Assembly (NCBI RefSeq): GCF_002632465.1
Contig: NZ_NIBS01000012.1
Span: 1-64,000 of the forward strand
Reading direction: 5' to 3'
Length of the DNA: 64,000 bases
DNA from: Xenorhabdus budapestensis
GTDB lineage: Bacteria > Pseudomonadota > Gammaproteobacteria > Enterobacterales > Enterobacteriaceae
Position 1 is the first letter of the stretch. Every line of letters starts with the position of its first letter. Shown piece after piece: positions 1 to 7,500 of the stretch. The position numbers and the translations under genes were made by a program. Under the pieces are notes generated by a model. That model was not told the DNA's origin, searched no databases, and was given only the letters and a program-made list of their open reading frames with translations.

Positions 1-2
1 GT

Positions 3-92
3 TTTATCACCTGGACTCAGGAGACAATGGAGTATGAGCTAAATACGCTATTGGAAGGTTATGGGGCTCAATTTGCAATTAATTTTTCTTAA
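3..92 (+). CDS. possible C-terminal end of an unidentified gene entering from the left
   Basis: A reading frame open from the window edge ends at TAA 90-92 after 29 codons; the peptide begins FITWTQETMEYEL and ends FAINFS. It is the only long open frame over the first 60 bases, so it may be the tail of an upstream gene. I do not recognise it, and 29 residues are too few to exclude chance. It overlaps the ATG at 61 of the glycosyltransferase remnant. Confidence 0.3.
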   Translation, partial: FITWTQETMEYELNTLLEGYGAQFAINFS

Positions 93-576
93 TCACTTAA
101 CGTTAAATAATATATCCACATCGATTTATCTAGGAGAACCATTAATTTTATTTTCTGTTTCCAATAATAGAAAAAATAGCTTAATTAATAATGAAAACCT
201 TACTTTAATTTCTGGTAAAATTTCAGAAAAATATCCTACCGAAAAATTTATTATTTCAGCATTTCCCAATGATATTTATACAGCTAAAAATTTAAATTCA
301 CGTATAGGTGATAATAGTAAAATTGTCATGTGCGATTCTCTAAATTCTTTTCTGGCATTATTAAATAATATGACCCTGATTGTAGTTGGAGGTATCTGTC
401 ATTTATCAGCAGCATTAAAGAAAAAACTTGTTGCCCTTTATGGTGTTACCAAGCCTGAAAATTGGTCACCACTTACATCAAAAGATATATGTATTATCTT
501 GTACGAACCAGAGAATGTCAATAATATTACTTTAGATAAAATTACTAATGCTATTTTTTCTCTACTTGAAAAGTAA
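61..576 (+). pseudogene. glycosyltransferase family 9 (heptosyltransferase-like) C-terminal remnant
   Basis: The 171-residue frame matches only the C-terminal half of GT9 enzymes, which transfer ADP-heptose or related sugars to LPS core and are usually about 350 residues. Residues ~105-135 resemble the GT9 signature (D-x-G-x-x-H-x-x-A-A-L ... V-A-L-(F/Y)-G): here VVGGICHLSAAL followed by LVALYGVTKPENW. The N-terminal acceptor-binding Rossmann domain is absent, and no open frame upstream could supply it. The usual Asp before Gly-x-x-His is replaced (VVGG). I read it as a degraded relic, which fits the neighbouring broken genes. The ATG at 61 is only the first in frame and is probably not an original start. 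Confidence 0.6.
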
Positions 577-630
577 AAAATTTAATGGAAATATTTTCAT
601 ATGAAATAATTATTAACACAATAATGATAT

Positions 631-774
631 TATATATCCAATGGATTTCAAGTTGCGTCGCGGCGACAAAGGAACGAATCCCCGGGAGCATAGATAACCG
701 TATGTTTATAAAAACGGTGATCGGGGTGAGTAAGCGCAGTCAACAAAGAGGCAACTTAAAAGACGGAGGGTATA
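631..774. repeat. imperfect palindromic intergenic repeat, long copy (copy 1)
   Basis: The ends are inverted: TATATCCAATGGATTTCAAG at the left and CTTAAAAGACGGAGGGTATA at the right, with the arms TTTCAAGTTGC and GCAACTTAAAAG pairing. The core contains GAACGAATCCCCGGGAGCA and AGTAAGCGCAGTCAACAAAG. I remember this type of element as widespread in Xenorhabdus and Photorhabdus intergenic regions. A 78-codon open frame (585-821) covers it and is not a gene. Shorter relatives lie at 2701, 17606 and 62229. Confidence 0.65.
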
Positions 775-927
775 GCTTTAATTCAGTGCTTTTTTTATCA
801 ATCAATATGTTAACTATATAAATATACAGTGTAATGATTTGGCATCGCTCTAAAAAATGTATGACCATGATATTTACAATTATGGATTCTATTTTATAAG
901 AAAATAAAAAAATATTGAGAAACTAAC

Positions 928-1454
928 ATGACAAAAATAAGCCTGGTCGAAAAAATTCAAGTTCTTAGTCAATTACATGAAGAAAGAGACCTCATATTAG
1001 CCAACTCATGGGATGTTATGAGTACTCGTTTAGCTAAACAATGCGGAGTCAAAGCCATAGCAACAACCAGTGCCGGAATCTCCTGGAGTTTGGGATACCC
1101 AGACAAGTTAGTTAGCTAACCGGAAAATGGTTGCATAGGGATTAACATAGAGATTCTCAATATGGTAAATCAATGTCCATAAATGATGGTGCCGAACGTA
1201 TTGCCTTAGTGCGTACTGCCGCAAACAAAATACATTACAGCTTATTTATCAATGCCCGTATAGATTCATGGCTTCGCGGAGAAAATACCGATCCTGAGCA
1301 TTTAATTTTCCGTGCTAACGCTTATCTTGCTGCTGGTGTAAAAAGAGTCTCAAGAGGATCTTTTTTGCCGAACAAGCCTATGGTGTCACACAGGCAGGCA
1401 TCAAACACTTTGTACAAAATGGCCTACTACAAAATAGCGATCAGGAAAAATTGA
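928..1454 (+). pseudogene. PEP mutase / isocitrate lyase superfamily protein, broken
   Basis: Two fragments in different frames form one degraded gene. Residues from 928-1119 (ILANSWDVMSTRLAKQCGVK, then AIATTSAGISWSLGYPD) match the N-terminus of the PEP-mutase/isocitrate-lyase family (methylisocitrate- or oxaloacetate-lyase-like, normally about 255-290 residues). Residues from 1173-1454 (RIALVRTAA, FINARIDSWL, FRANAYLAAGV) match the middle of the barrel, including the NAR-(I/T)-D motif. Between them a third frame at 1135-1155 still reads IGINIEI, the remnant of the family's GINIED strand. Part of the barrel between strands is deleted, and the C-terminus runs out of frame at about 1370. It cannot make a working lyase. 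Confidence 0.75.
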
Positions 1455-1505
1455 GTTATACCGAGTTAAATGTATTATTAAACTCATTATCTATTGGAGA
1501 TCTTA

Positions 1506-2542
1506 ATGACTAAACACCTAAGCTTTTTTATTTTCCTGCTGTTTTCCTTCTCTATCCAAACCTATGCATCGGGAAATATAGGTTTTCGGGAAATACTTTT
1601 AGATCAAGAAAGTAAACGCCCTTTGCATATCGTTATATGGTATCCCACCAATGATGTTGGTAATTATGTAATTGTTGGTGAAAATCCAGCCTATTACGGT
1701 ACTTCAATATTAAAAGAAGCCACACCGTTATCAGAAAAATATCCTCTTGTTGTACTGTCTCATGGGTACAGAGGAAGTTGGCGAAATCTTAATTGGTTAG
1801 CTGGTGAACTGGTCAAAAAAGGTTTTGTTGTAGCTGCACCAACCCATCCCGAAACGACAACACAAGATAAAAGTCCTCTATTCACTACGCAATTGTGGGA
1901 AAGGCCTCAAGATCTAAGCCGAGTTATTGATTTTATTCTGGATGAATCTGATTTTACGGAGTAGTTGATCGACAGCGTATCGCGGCAATCGGTCACTCAT
2001 TAGGAGGATGGACTGTTGTCGAGCTTACAGGTGCTAGATTCAATTCGGATCTTTTAATCACTGACTGCAAATCCAATAAAATTCTCGCCTCTTGTAGGAT
2101 ATTTTCTGAATTTGGTACAGATAAAAACGAAGTCGCCAAAGCAAAACTAAATAGTAATTTAGGTGATCATCGAATTAAAGCCGTCGTCTCTCTTGATCTG
2201 GGGTTAGCAAGAGGCTTTTCACCTGAAAATCGGAGTATGGTACATACTCCGATACTCGTGATAGCTGCGGGTGTCGATGTTGGAGATGCGCCTGCGGATC
2301 TGGAATCTGAATATCTGGCAAATAATCTTCCAAAAGATAAATCAAGATATGTAATTATTGATGATGCAATGCATTTTAGCTTTATCCAAAATTGTAAACC
2401 TAATGCGATAGTGCTAATCGAAAAAGACGCTCCGGGAAAGGGAATAGTTTGTAAAGATGGAGGCAAGAGAAGTCGGGAAAAAATTCACAATGAAATACTG
2501 AAGCATATTATTATCTTTTTTCAGCAAACATTCTCAGAGTAA
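1506..2542 (+). pseudogene. exported alpha/beta hydrolase (PAF-acetylhydrolase/dienelactone-hydrolase-like), frameshifted
   Basis: The first frame (ATG 1506, preceded by GGAG) begins with a signal peptide (LSFFIFLLFSFSIQTYAS) and a hydrolase fold with YPLVVLSHGYRGSWRN (oxyanion region). It stops at 1962 after DFILDESDFTE. The next frame continues without a gap as GVVDRQRIAAIGHSLGGW, carrying the catalytic Ser in GHSLGG, and runs to 2542, with the likely Asp in VIAAGVDVGD and His in DDAMHFSF. A one-base shift near 1955-1960 separates them. Joined, the protein is about 345 residues, normal for the family. All catalytic parts survive, so the break is recent or a sequence error. The substrate is unknown. 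TTG 1494 is an alternative start, but ATG 1506 has the better ribosome-binding spacing. Confidence 0.75.
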
Positions 2543-2700
2543 AATTGTTATTAATTTTTAAAAAGTAATATTCAATTGTCTAAATCAAAAGTGGTCTGTT
2601 AATAACACTATTTTTGATTTTTAACATTGAAAAATAAATTTCTCTTGATATCCCCTATTATCTAAAAAGATAATCTATTCTCAAAGAGGCTATCTTTCCA

Positions 2701-2762
2701 TATACCCTATGAATTTTAAAGTACAGCCAACAAAGCTATAGCTTTAAAGACTCAGGATATAT
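2701..2762. repeat. short palindromic intergenic repeat (copy 2)
   Basis: TATACCC at the left and a degenerate GGATATATA at the right bracket an inverted pair (TTTTAAAGTACAGC / GCTATAGCTTTAAAG) with CCAACAAAG inside. It is a short relative of the element at 631-774. It fills most of the 292-bp spacer 2543-2834, in which I see no gene. Confidence 0.5.
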
Positions 2763-2834
2763 AAAAATAATCTCTTGAAATCAGAGCTATTTTACTTAAG
2801 TGAATATCTCAAAAATTAGATAGAGACATCTGGT

Positions 2835-3200
2835 ATGAGTCACGTGTTAAATTCTCAATCTTTGAATAATCCTTGCATTAGCTGCGGTGCTTGCTGTGCA
2901 TATTTTCGTGTTTCGTTTTATTGGGCAGAAGCAGAAGATGGAGGAGGTACAGTTCCCATCTCTGCCACTGAAAAACTGAACAATTTTATGTATTGCATGA
3001 AAGGCACGAATGAACTACACCCTCGTTGTATAAAGCTACAAGGGGAAATTGGTCACGCAGTTTCCTGTTCCATTTATGATAAAAGACCTTCTCCTTGTAG
3101 GGAGTTTTCTCAAGCATGGGAAACTGGTGATTACAATGAAGCCTGTGATCGCGCCAGGTCTGCTTATGGCCTTCCCCCTCTGCCAAAGCCACAAACCTGA
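2835..3200 (+). CDS. YkgJ-family cysteine-cluster protein (UPF0153)
   Basis: A 121-residue protein with the family's cysteine pattern: CISCGACC near residue 15, then Cys in FMYCMKG, HPRCIKL, SCSIYDKRPSPCREF and EACDRAR. In this family eight cysteines are thought to bind a metal or Fe-S cluster, and the function is unproven. The motif Y-x-x-R-P-x-x-C-R-x-F is intact, so the gene looks functional, unlike its neighbours. The ATG at 2835 has only weak upstream purines. It reads toward mtnK, 158 bp away, but I see no sign that the two are co-transcribed. Confidence 0.85.
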   Translation: MSHVLNSQSLNNPCISCGACCAYFRVSFYWAEAEDGGGTVPISATEKLNNFMYCMKGTNELHPRCIKLQGEIGHAVSCSIYDKRPSPCREFSQAWETGDYNEACDRARSAYGLPPLPKPQT

Positions 3201-3358
3201 TGACTTTCGCTGTCGTAGACTATATTCGTTATTTCCATCACAGACACTTTACTTTTGTATACTTATTGTTAACAAATGTGAAAATCCATTACCGCAGAAT
3301 ATGTTATCACTGTACAGCTTATGAACTTCCCTTCATAAAATTATCAGGATGAAAAATA

Positions 3359-4617
3359 ATGTCTGCTTATGTTCCTACTGAATATACCCCACAAACTTGT
3401 GAATCCTTACCACATTATCTTGCGAAAAATTTACCAACAACCATCTCACTCGGCGGGTTGCCTGAAACATGGCAAATAAAGGAAGTTGGTGATGGGAATC
3501 TCAACTTAGTTTTCATTATTTCTGGAACTGAAAAAACGGTTATTGTCAAACAAACCTTACCTTATATGCGGGCAGCAGGAGAATCATGGCAACTTTCTCT
3601 TGATCGTACCTATTTTGAATATCATAACCTGCTAGAAGTAAATAAATTTGTCAGCCAGTATGTTCCTGATGTGTATTTTTACGATGAAGAAATGTCTTTA
3701 TTTGTGATGGAATATTTATATCAGCATATTATCTTGCGTAAGCAGTTAATCGCCGGGCAGAAATTCCCTTATCTCGCAGAAGATATTGGAATTTTTCTTG
3801 CTGATACCCTATTCCACACCTCTGATATCGGAATGGACAGTAAAGAAAAAAAGAGCTGGTGAGCCGCTTTGCTAATAATCACGAACTTTGTAAGATCACC
3901 GAAGATCTGATTTTTACAGAGCCACATTTCAATGCCGAAAGAAACAATTGGACTTCTCCGCAACTTGATAGTGACGCCCACGCTGTTTGGCAGGATCAGA
4001 CAATGATCCAAACTGTGATGCAGTATAAATACAAATTCATGACTGAAGTCCAAGCCTTACTACACGGTGATCTCCACTCTGGTTCCATTATGGTAACACC
4101 GGATTCTACAAAGGGAATCGACCCAGAATTCAGTTTTATGGGACCAATGGCATTTGATATCGGCAACTATATCGGTAATCTGTTTATCGCTTATTTTGCC
4201 CAACCTGCTTTACGAGATAATAAAAAGAAATGTACTGATTATCAGTTGTGGCTTCTAACACAGATTGAAACGACATGGGCAGTATTTGTGCATCATTTTC
4301 GTCAATTATGGAATGAAAAGAGTGCCGGAGAAGCCTATCCTATCACAATTTACCAGCAGGGAACTTTCAGCTCATCGTTCCTTAAAACAGCACAAGATAA
4401 TTTTTTCTCCAATTTATTTGAAGAAACTCTGGTCTATGCCGGGCTTGAAATTAATCGCCGTATTATTGGCTTTGTCGATGTCGCTGATTTCAAAAAGATT
4501 GAAGATATAACACTACGCGCCACTTGTGAAAAACGCGCCTTGAAACTAGCACGTGAGTTAATTGTCAACAAGCATAAACACCAAGATTTTTCACTAATTA
4601 AACGTTATATCACATAG
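3359..4617 (+). pseudogene. mtnK: 5-methylthioribose kinase, interrupted by a -1 frameshift at a slippery heptamer
   Basis: MtnK phosphorylates 5-methylthioribose (and 5-deoxyribose) at O1 in SAM by-product salvage. The N-terminal part (3359-3862, 167 residues) has the nucleotide-binding GDGNLNLVF loop and the lysine strand TVIVKQTLPY. The C-terminal part (from 3853, frame 1) has the kinase catalytic loop LLHGDLHSGSIM and a DPE motif (GIDPEFSFMGPMAFDIGNY). The joined length of about 420 residues fits the family. The first frame ends at TGA 3860-3862, just after GAA AAA AAG; slipping back one base at 3850-3853 restores KKELVSRFANN. Either an A was lost from an A-run (7 A's) or slippage still yields some full-length enzyme. 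In GSIMV the usual Asn of GNI is Ser. A good ribosome-binding site (CAGGATG) precedes ATG 3359. It heads the mtnK-mtnA-aldolase operon. Confidence 0.85.
3847..3853 (+). other. A AAA AAG slippery heptamer at the mtnK frame break
   Basis: In the upstream frame the codons are gaA AAA AAG, the same heptamer used for -1 frameshifting in E. coli dnaX. A -1 slip leads exactly into the downstream mtnK frame (GAG CTG GTG AGC). I do not see a convincing downstream stem-loop or a strong internal Shine-Dalgarno, so programmed frameshifting is only a possibility. Confidence 0.5.
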
Positions 4618-4632
4618 GATTAAGAAACTTAG

Positions 4633-5736
4633 ATGAAAATTAATGGCATCCATTATCGTTCTGTTTGGCTTGCTGACGATGGATATACCGTCGAAATTTT
4701 CGATCAGACCAAGCTACCTTTTGAATTATAAATCATTCAGTTAAGCACCATGCAGGATGTTGCAACAGCGATTAAAAATATGTGGGTACGTGGCGCACCT
4801 TTAATTGGTGCTGTTGCCGCTTATGATATGGCACTGGCAATGCATCAGAACAGCAGCACTGAGAATTTGCAACTTGCTTATGACACGCTAGTCAAAACCC
4901 GGCTAACTGCTATTAATTTAAAATGGGCTTTGGAGCGTTCATATCAGGTATTGGAAAATACACGCGCTCCACAATGTAAAGAGACTGCTTATCGTATTGC
5001 CAACGAAATTGCTGATGAAGACGTCGAACTATGCCGTAAGATTGGTGAAAATGGCCTAAAAATCATACAAGGAGTTGCTGAGAATAAACCAGCAGGTGAA
5101 GTCGTGAATATATTGACTCACTGCAACGCGGGATGGCTGGCAACAGTGGATTGGGGTACTGCATTATCACCCATTTATATGGCACATGATGCAGGCATTA
5201 AAGTTCATGTTTGGGTTGATGAAACTCGTCCTCGCAATCAGGGGGGATTAACGGCTTTTGAATTAGGTTCACACGGTATACCACATACTTTAATTGCTGA
5301 TAATGCAGGAGGTCACTTGATGCAACATGGGAAAGTGGATCTTTGTATTGTTGGTACAGACAGGACGACTGCCAGAGGGGATGTATGCAATAAAATTGGT
5401 ACTTATCTTAAGGCTCTGGCAGCCAAAGCAAATCAAGTGCCATTTTATGTTGCCTTACCATCACCGACACTGGATTTTACGGTTTGGGATGGAGTAAAAA
5501 AGATCCCTATTGAACAACGTTCAGGTGAAGAGCAATCACATGTCTATGGGCTCACTTCGGAAGGGAAGCGCAATTGGGTCAATATCGTTCCGCAAGAAAC
5601 ACTTTGTGGAAATTATGCTTTTGATGTCACACCAGCAGAATTAGTTACCGGATTAATTACAGAACGCGGGATCTGTGATGCCAGTACAAAAGGATTGCGC
5701 ACGCTTTTCCCTGATTTATACCAGAAATATTTGTAA
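4633..5736 (+). pseudogene. mtnA: methylthioribose-1-phosphate isomerase with an in-frame stop at codon 33
   Basis: MtnA converts 5-methylthioribose-1-phosphate to 5-methylthioribulose-1-phosphate. ATG 4633 starts the expected N-terminus ([13 protein letters not shown]...LPFEL), then TAA at 4729-4731 interrupts. The same frame continues as [14 protein letters not shown] and [11 protein letters not shown] to 5736. Catalytic regions are intact: the Cys in [17 protein letters not shown] and the Asp in [19 protein letters not shown] single change (AAA to TAA) would explain the stop. Re-initiation at ATG 4750 would give 328 residues lacking the first ~39, so activity is doubtful. It starts 15 bp after mtnK and is followed 12 bp later by the aldolase gene. 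Confidence 0.85.
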
Positions 5737-5748
5737 TGGCTATTTTTT

Positions 5749-6399
5749 ATGGTAAATAGAAAACATATCTGCCAGTCAATCATTGAAGCTTGTCTTAAGA
5801 TGAATGCACTGGGTTTAAATCAAGGAACATCGGGAAATATCAGTGCTCGCTATCAGGATGGTTTTCTTATCACTCCCAGTGGTGTTCCCTATGAACGATT
5901 GACCCCAGATCAGATTGTCTACATCAAACATGACGGGAAAACTGAACCGGATAAAGTGCCATCAAGTGAATGGCATTTTCATCTATCCTGCTATCAAGCA
6001 CGCCCTGAGTTGAATGCCGTTGTGCACAACCATGCTGTCAATGCAACAGCAGTTTCCATACTCAATCATTCCATCCCTGCTATTCATTATATGGTGGCGG
6101 TGACAGGGACAGATCATATTCCCTACTCAACCTTTGGAACTCCTGAACTGGCAAAGAGTGTCAAGGAAGGAATTAAGTACAGTAACGCACTGTTAATGCA
6201 ACATCACGGCATGATCGCGATGGAAGCCAATCTGGAAAAAGCACTATGGCTGGCAAATGAGGTGGAAATACTAGCAAAACTTTATTTAAAAATCCTGCTT
6301 GTTGTTGGAAATGCCGCAAAAAATATTCCGATACTTTCTTCCGAAGAAATGCAACGAATCTTGACAAAATTTAAAAATTATGGATTAAAAACTCAGTAA
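5749..6399 (+). CDS. class II aldolase, probable 5-(methylthio)ribulose-1-phosphate aldolase (FucA/Ald2-like)
   Basis: A 216-residue class II aldolase of fuculose-phosphate-aldolase size. Motifs seen: NQGTSGNISARY (phosphate binding), ITPSGVPYE, SSEWHFHLSCY with the catalytic Glu, and the zinc histidines in VVHNHAVNATA and MQHHGMIAM. In bacteria with mtnK-mtnA next to such an aldolase ('DHAP shunt', known from Rhodospirillum and pathogenic E. coli), it splits 5-methylthioribulose-1-P or 5-deoxyribulose-1-P to DHAP and an aldehyde. Context therefore favours this role over fucose catabolism; sequence alone cannot separate the two. It is the only intact gene of the trio, 12 bp downstream of mtnA. 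Confidence 0.8.
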   Translation: MVNRKHICQSIIEACLKMNALGLNQGTSGNISARYQDGFLITPSGVPYERLTPDQIVYIKHDGKTEPDKVPSSEWHFHLSCYQARPELNAVVHNHAVNATAVSILNHSIPAIHYMVAVTGTDHIPYSTFGTPELAKSVKEGIKYSNALLMQHHGMIAMEANLEKALWLANEVEILAKLYLKILLVVGNAAKNIPILSSEEMQRILTKFKNYGLKTQ

Positions 6400-6404
6400 C
6401 AAGG

Positions 6405-6453
6405 TAAAAAAAACAGTATTTTCTAATCTTATTGAGGGACTATGCTGTTTTTA
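6405..6453 (+). terminator. putative terminator of the mtn operon
   Basis: The arms AAAAACAG and CTGTTTTT (8 bp) flank a long loop just after the aldolase stop codon, and the right arm ends in a T run. Confidence 0.4.
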
Positions 6454-6465
6454 CATAATCTAAGT

Positions 6466-6493
6466 AAAAACCAGATACAGATTTTTTCTGTAT
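6466..6493 (-). terminator. putative terminator of the tRNA-Val/Lys operon
   Basis: Read on the minus strand, ATACAGA and TCTGTAT form a 7-bp stem with a short A-rich loop, followed by CTGGTTTTT, about 40 nt beyond the last tRNA-Lys. Confidence 0.5.
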
Positions 6494-6531
6494 ATTATTT
6501 TATGGCTGGATTATAAATAGCTGGATGAAAA

Positions 6532-6607
6532 TGGTGGGTCGTGCAGGATTCGAACCTGCGACCAATTGATTAAAAGTCAACTGCTCTACCGACTGAGCTA
6601 ACGACCC
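6532..6607 (-). tRNA. tRNA-Lys (anticodon TTT), copy 1
   Basis: 76 nt including an encoded CCA. It begins GGGTCGTTAGCTCAG, has the loop CTTTTAA, and ends in GCACGACCCACCA. It is identical to the two copies to its right and is the last gene of the leftward tRNA cluster. Confidence 0.97.
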
Positions 6608-6637
6608 AACTAGGTAATTATGATTTTGATATCTAAA

Positions 6638-6713
6638 TGGTGGGTCGTGCAGGATTCGAACCTGCGACCAATTGATTAAAAGTCAACTGCTCTACCGACT
6701 GAGCTAACGACCC
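6638..6713 (-). tRNA. tRNA-Lys (anticodon TTT), copy 2
   Basis: 76 nt with encoded CCA, identical to its neighbours. The ~30-bp spacers (ATGATTTTGATATCTAA type) are also near-identical, so the copies arose by tandem duplication. Confidence 0.97.
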
Positions 6714-6744
6714 AATTAGATAATTTTGATTTTGATATTTAAGA

Positions 6745-6820
6745 TGGTGGGTCGTGCAGGATTCGAACCTGCGACCAATTGATTAAAAGTCAACTGCTCT
6801 ACCGACTGAGCTAACGACCC
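6745..6820 (-). tRNA. tRNA-Lys (anticodon TTT), copy 3
   Basis: 76 nt with encoded CCA, identical to copies 1 and 2; the first lysine tRNA after the valine tRNAs. Confidence 0.97.
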
Positions 6821-6862
6821 ATCGTAAATATCGCTGTGATACTGCGGAACAATCTAATGAAG

Positions 6863-6938
6863 TGGTGGGCGATACCAGATTCGAACTGATGACCCCCTCC
6901 TTGTAAGGGAGATGCTCTACCAACTGAGCTAATCGCCC
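6863..6938 (-). tRNA. tRNA-Val (anticodon TAC), copy 1
   Basis: 76 nt with encoded CCA. It begins GGGCGATTAGCTCAG, with anticodon arm CTCCCTTACAAGGAG. It is identical to copy 3. In E. coli tRNA-Val (valU/X/Y) and tRNA-Lys (lysV) genes also lie beside gltX. Confidence 0.97.
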
Positions 6939-7016
6939 ACTTCATGATGACTATTACTGCATGATGACTATTACTGAAAAGTTATTGTAACGGCATCTAT
7001 ATCACTGAGTTATGAT

Positions 7017-7092
7017 TGGTGGGCGATATCGGACTCGAACCAATGGCCCCCTCCTTGTAAGGGAGATGCTCTACCAACTGAGCTAATCGCCC
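7017..7092 (-). tRNA. tRNA-Val (anticodon TAC), copy 2, variant T-arm
   Basis: 76 nt with encoded CCA. The anticodon arm is the same as in copies 1 and 3, but the T-arm reads ATTGG-TTCGAGT-CCGAT instead of ATCAG-TTCGAAT-CTGGT. The stem still pairs, so the gene should be functional. Confidence 0.96.
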
Positions 7093-7155
7093 AATCATAA
7101 AATCATTTTTTATCACTACGGTTGCCACTTTCTCCAGCTTATTACTACGAGAGAA

Positions 7156-7231
7156 TGGTGGGCGATACCAGATTCGAACTGATGACCCCCTCCTTGTAAG
7201 GGAGATGCTCTACCAACTGAGCTAATCGCCC
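7156..7231 (-). tRNA. tRNA-Val (anticodon TAC), copy 3
   Basis: 76 nt with encoded CCA, first gene of the leftward tRNA operon, 17 bp downstream of the -10 box at 7249-7254. Confidence 0.97.
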
Positions 7232-7248
7232 CGTCGTGATGGAGTCGC

Positions 7249-7276
7249 ATTATAGGGATAGTTCGAGGTGAGTCAA
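7249..7276 (-). promoter_or_regulatory. sigma-70 promoter of the tRNA-Val/Lys operon
   Basis: On the minus strand TTGACT (7271-7276) and a perfect TATAAT (7249-7254) are 16 bp apart. They are followed by GCGACTCC, a GC-rich discriminator typical of stringently controlled stable-RNA promoters, just before the first tRNA-Val. Confidence 0.85.
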
Positions 7277-7400
7277 CGGTTTTTATTACTAAAATTTCTG
7301 TTCGTCGCAAAATTACACAGAATGAAACAATTATAGTCACTTTGAGTTATCATTTAGGCAATGTATTTTACCTTTTCTCAATAACCTACCATTAACGCCA

Positions 7401-7428
7401 TTGAGGAATTGAAGTCCAGTGATAAAAT
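7401..7428 (+). promoter_or_regulatory. likely gltX promoter
   Basis: TTGAGG (7401-7406) and TAAAAT (7423-7428) with a 16-bp spacer, about 72 bp before the gltX start and divergent from the tRNA promoter. This is a consensus match only. Confidence 0.45.
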
Positions 7429-7500
7429 AACCCCCACTATTGTTATTTCAATCATCCAAAACGTTCTCTGAAAAGTGAAATGTAATTAAGGCAATTCCCG

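Noticed and set aside
585-821. 78-residue open frame
   Set aside because: It is mostly the palindromic repeat element; no protein family pattern or ribosome-binding site.
3049-3324. 91-residue frame overlapping the YkgJ gene
   Set aside because: It reads out of frame through the cysteine-cluster protein and has no recognisable features.
3201-3358. SAM riboswitch ahead of mtnK
   Set aside because: I looked for one because S-box elements precede mtnK in some Firmicutes; no such fold is evident here.
6532-6820. CRISPR-like array (regular ~106-bp repeats)
   Set aside because: The repeats are three tandem tRNA-Lys genes with their duplicated spacers.
7116-7340. 74-residue leftward open frame
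   Set aside because: It covers the tRNA-Val gene and its promoter; a chance frame.
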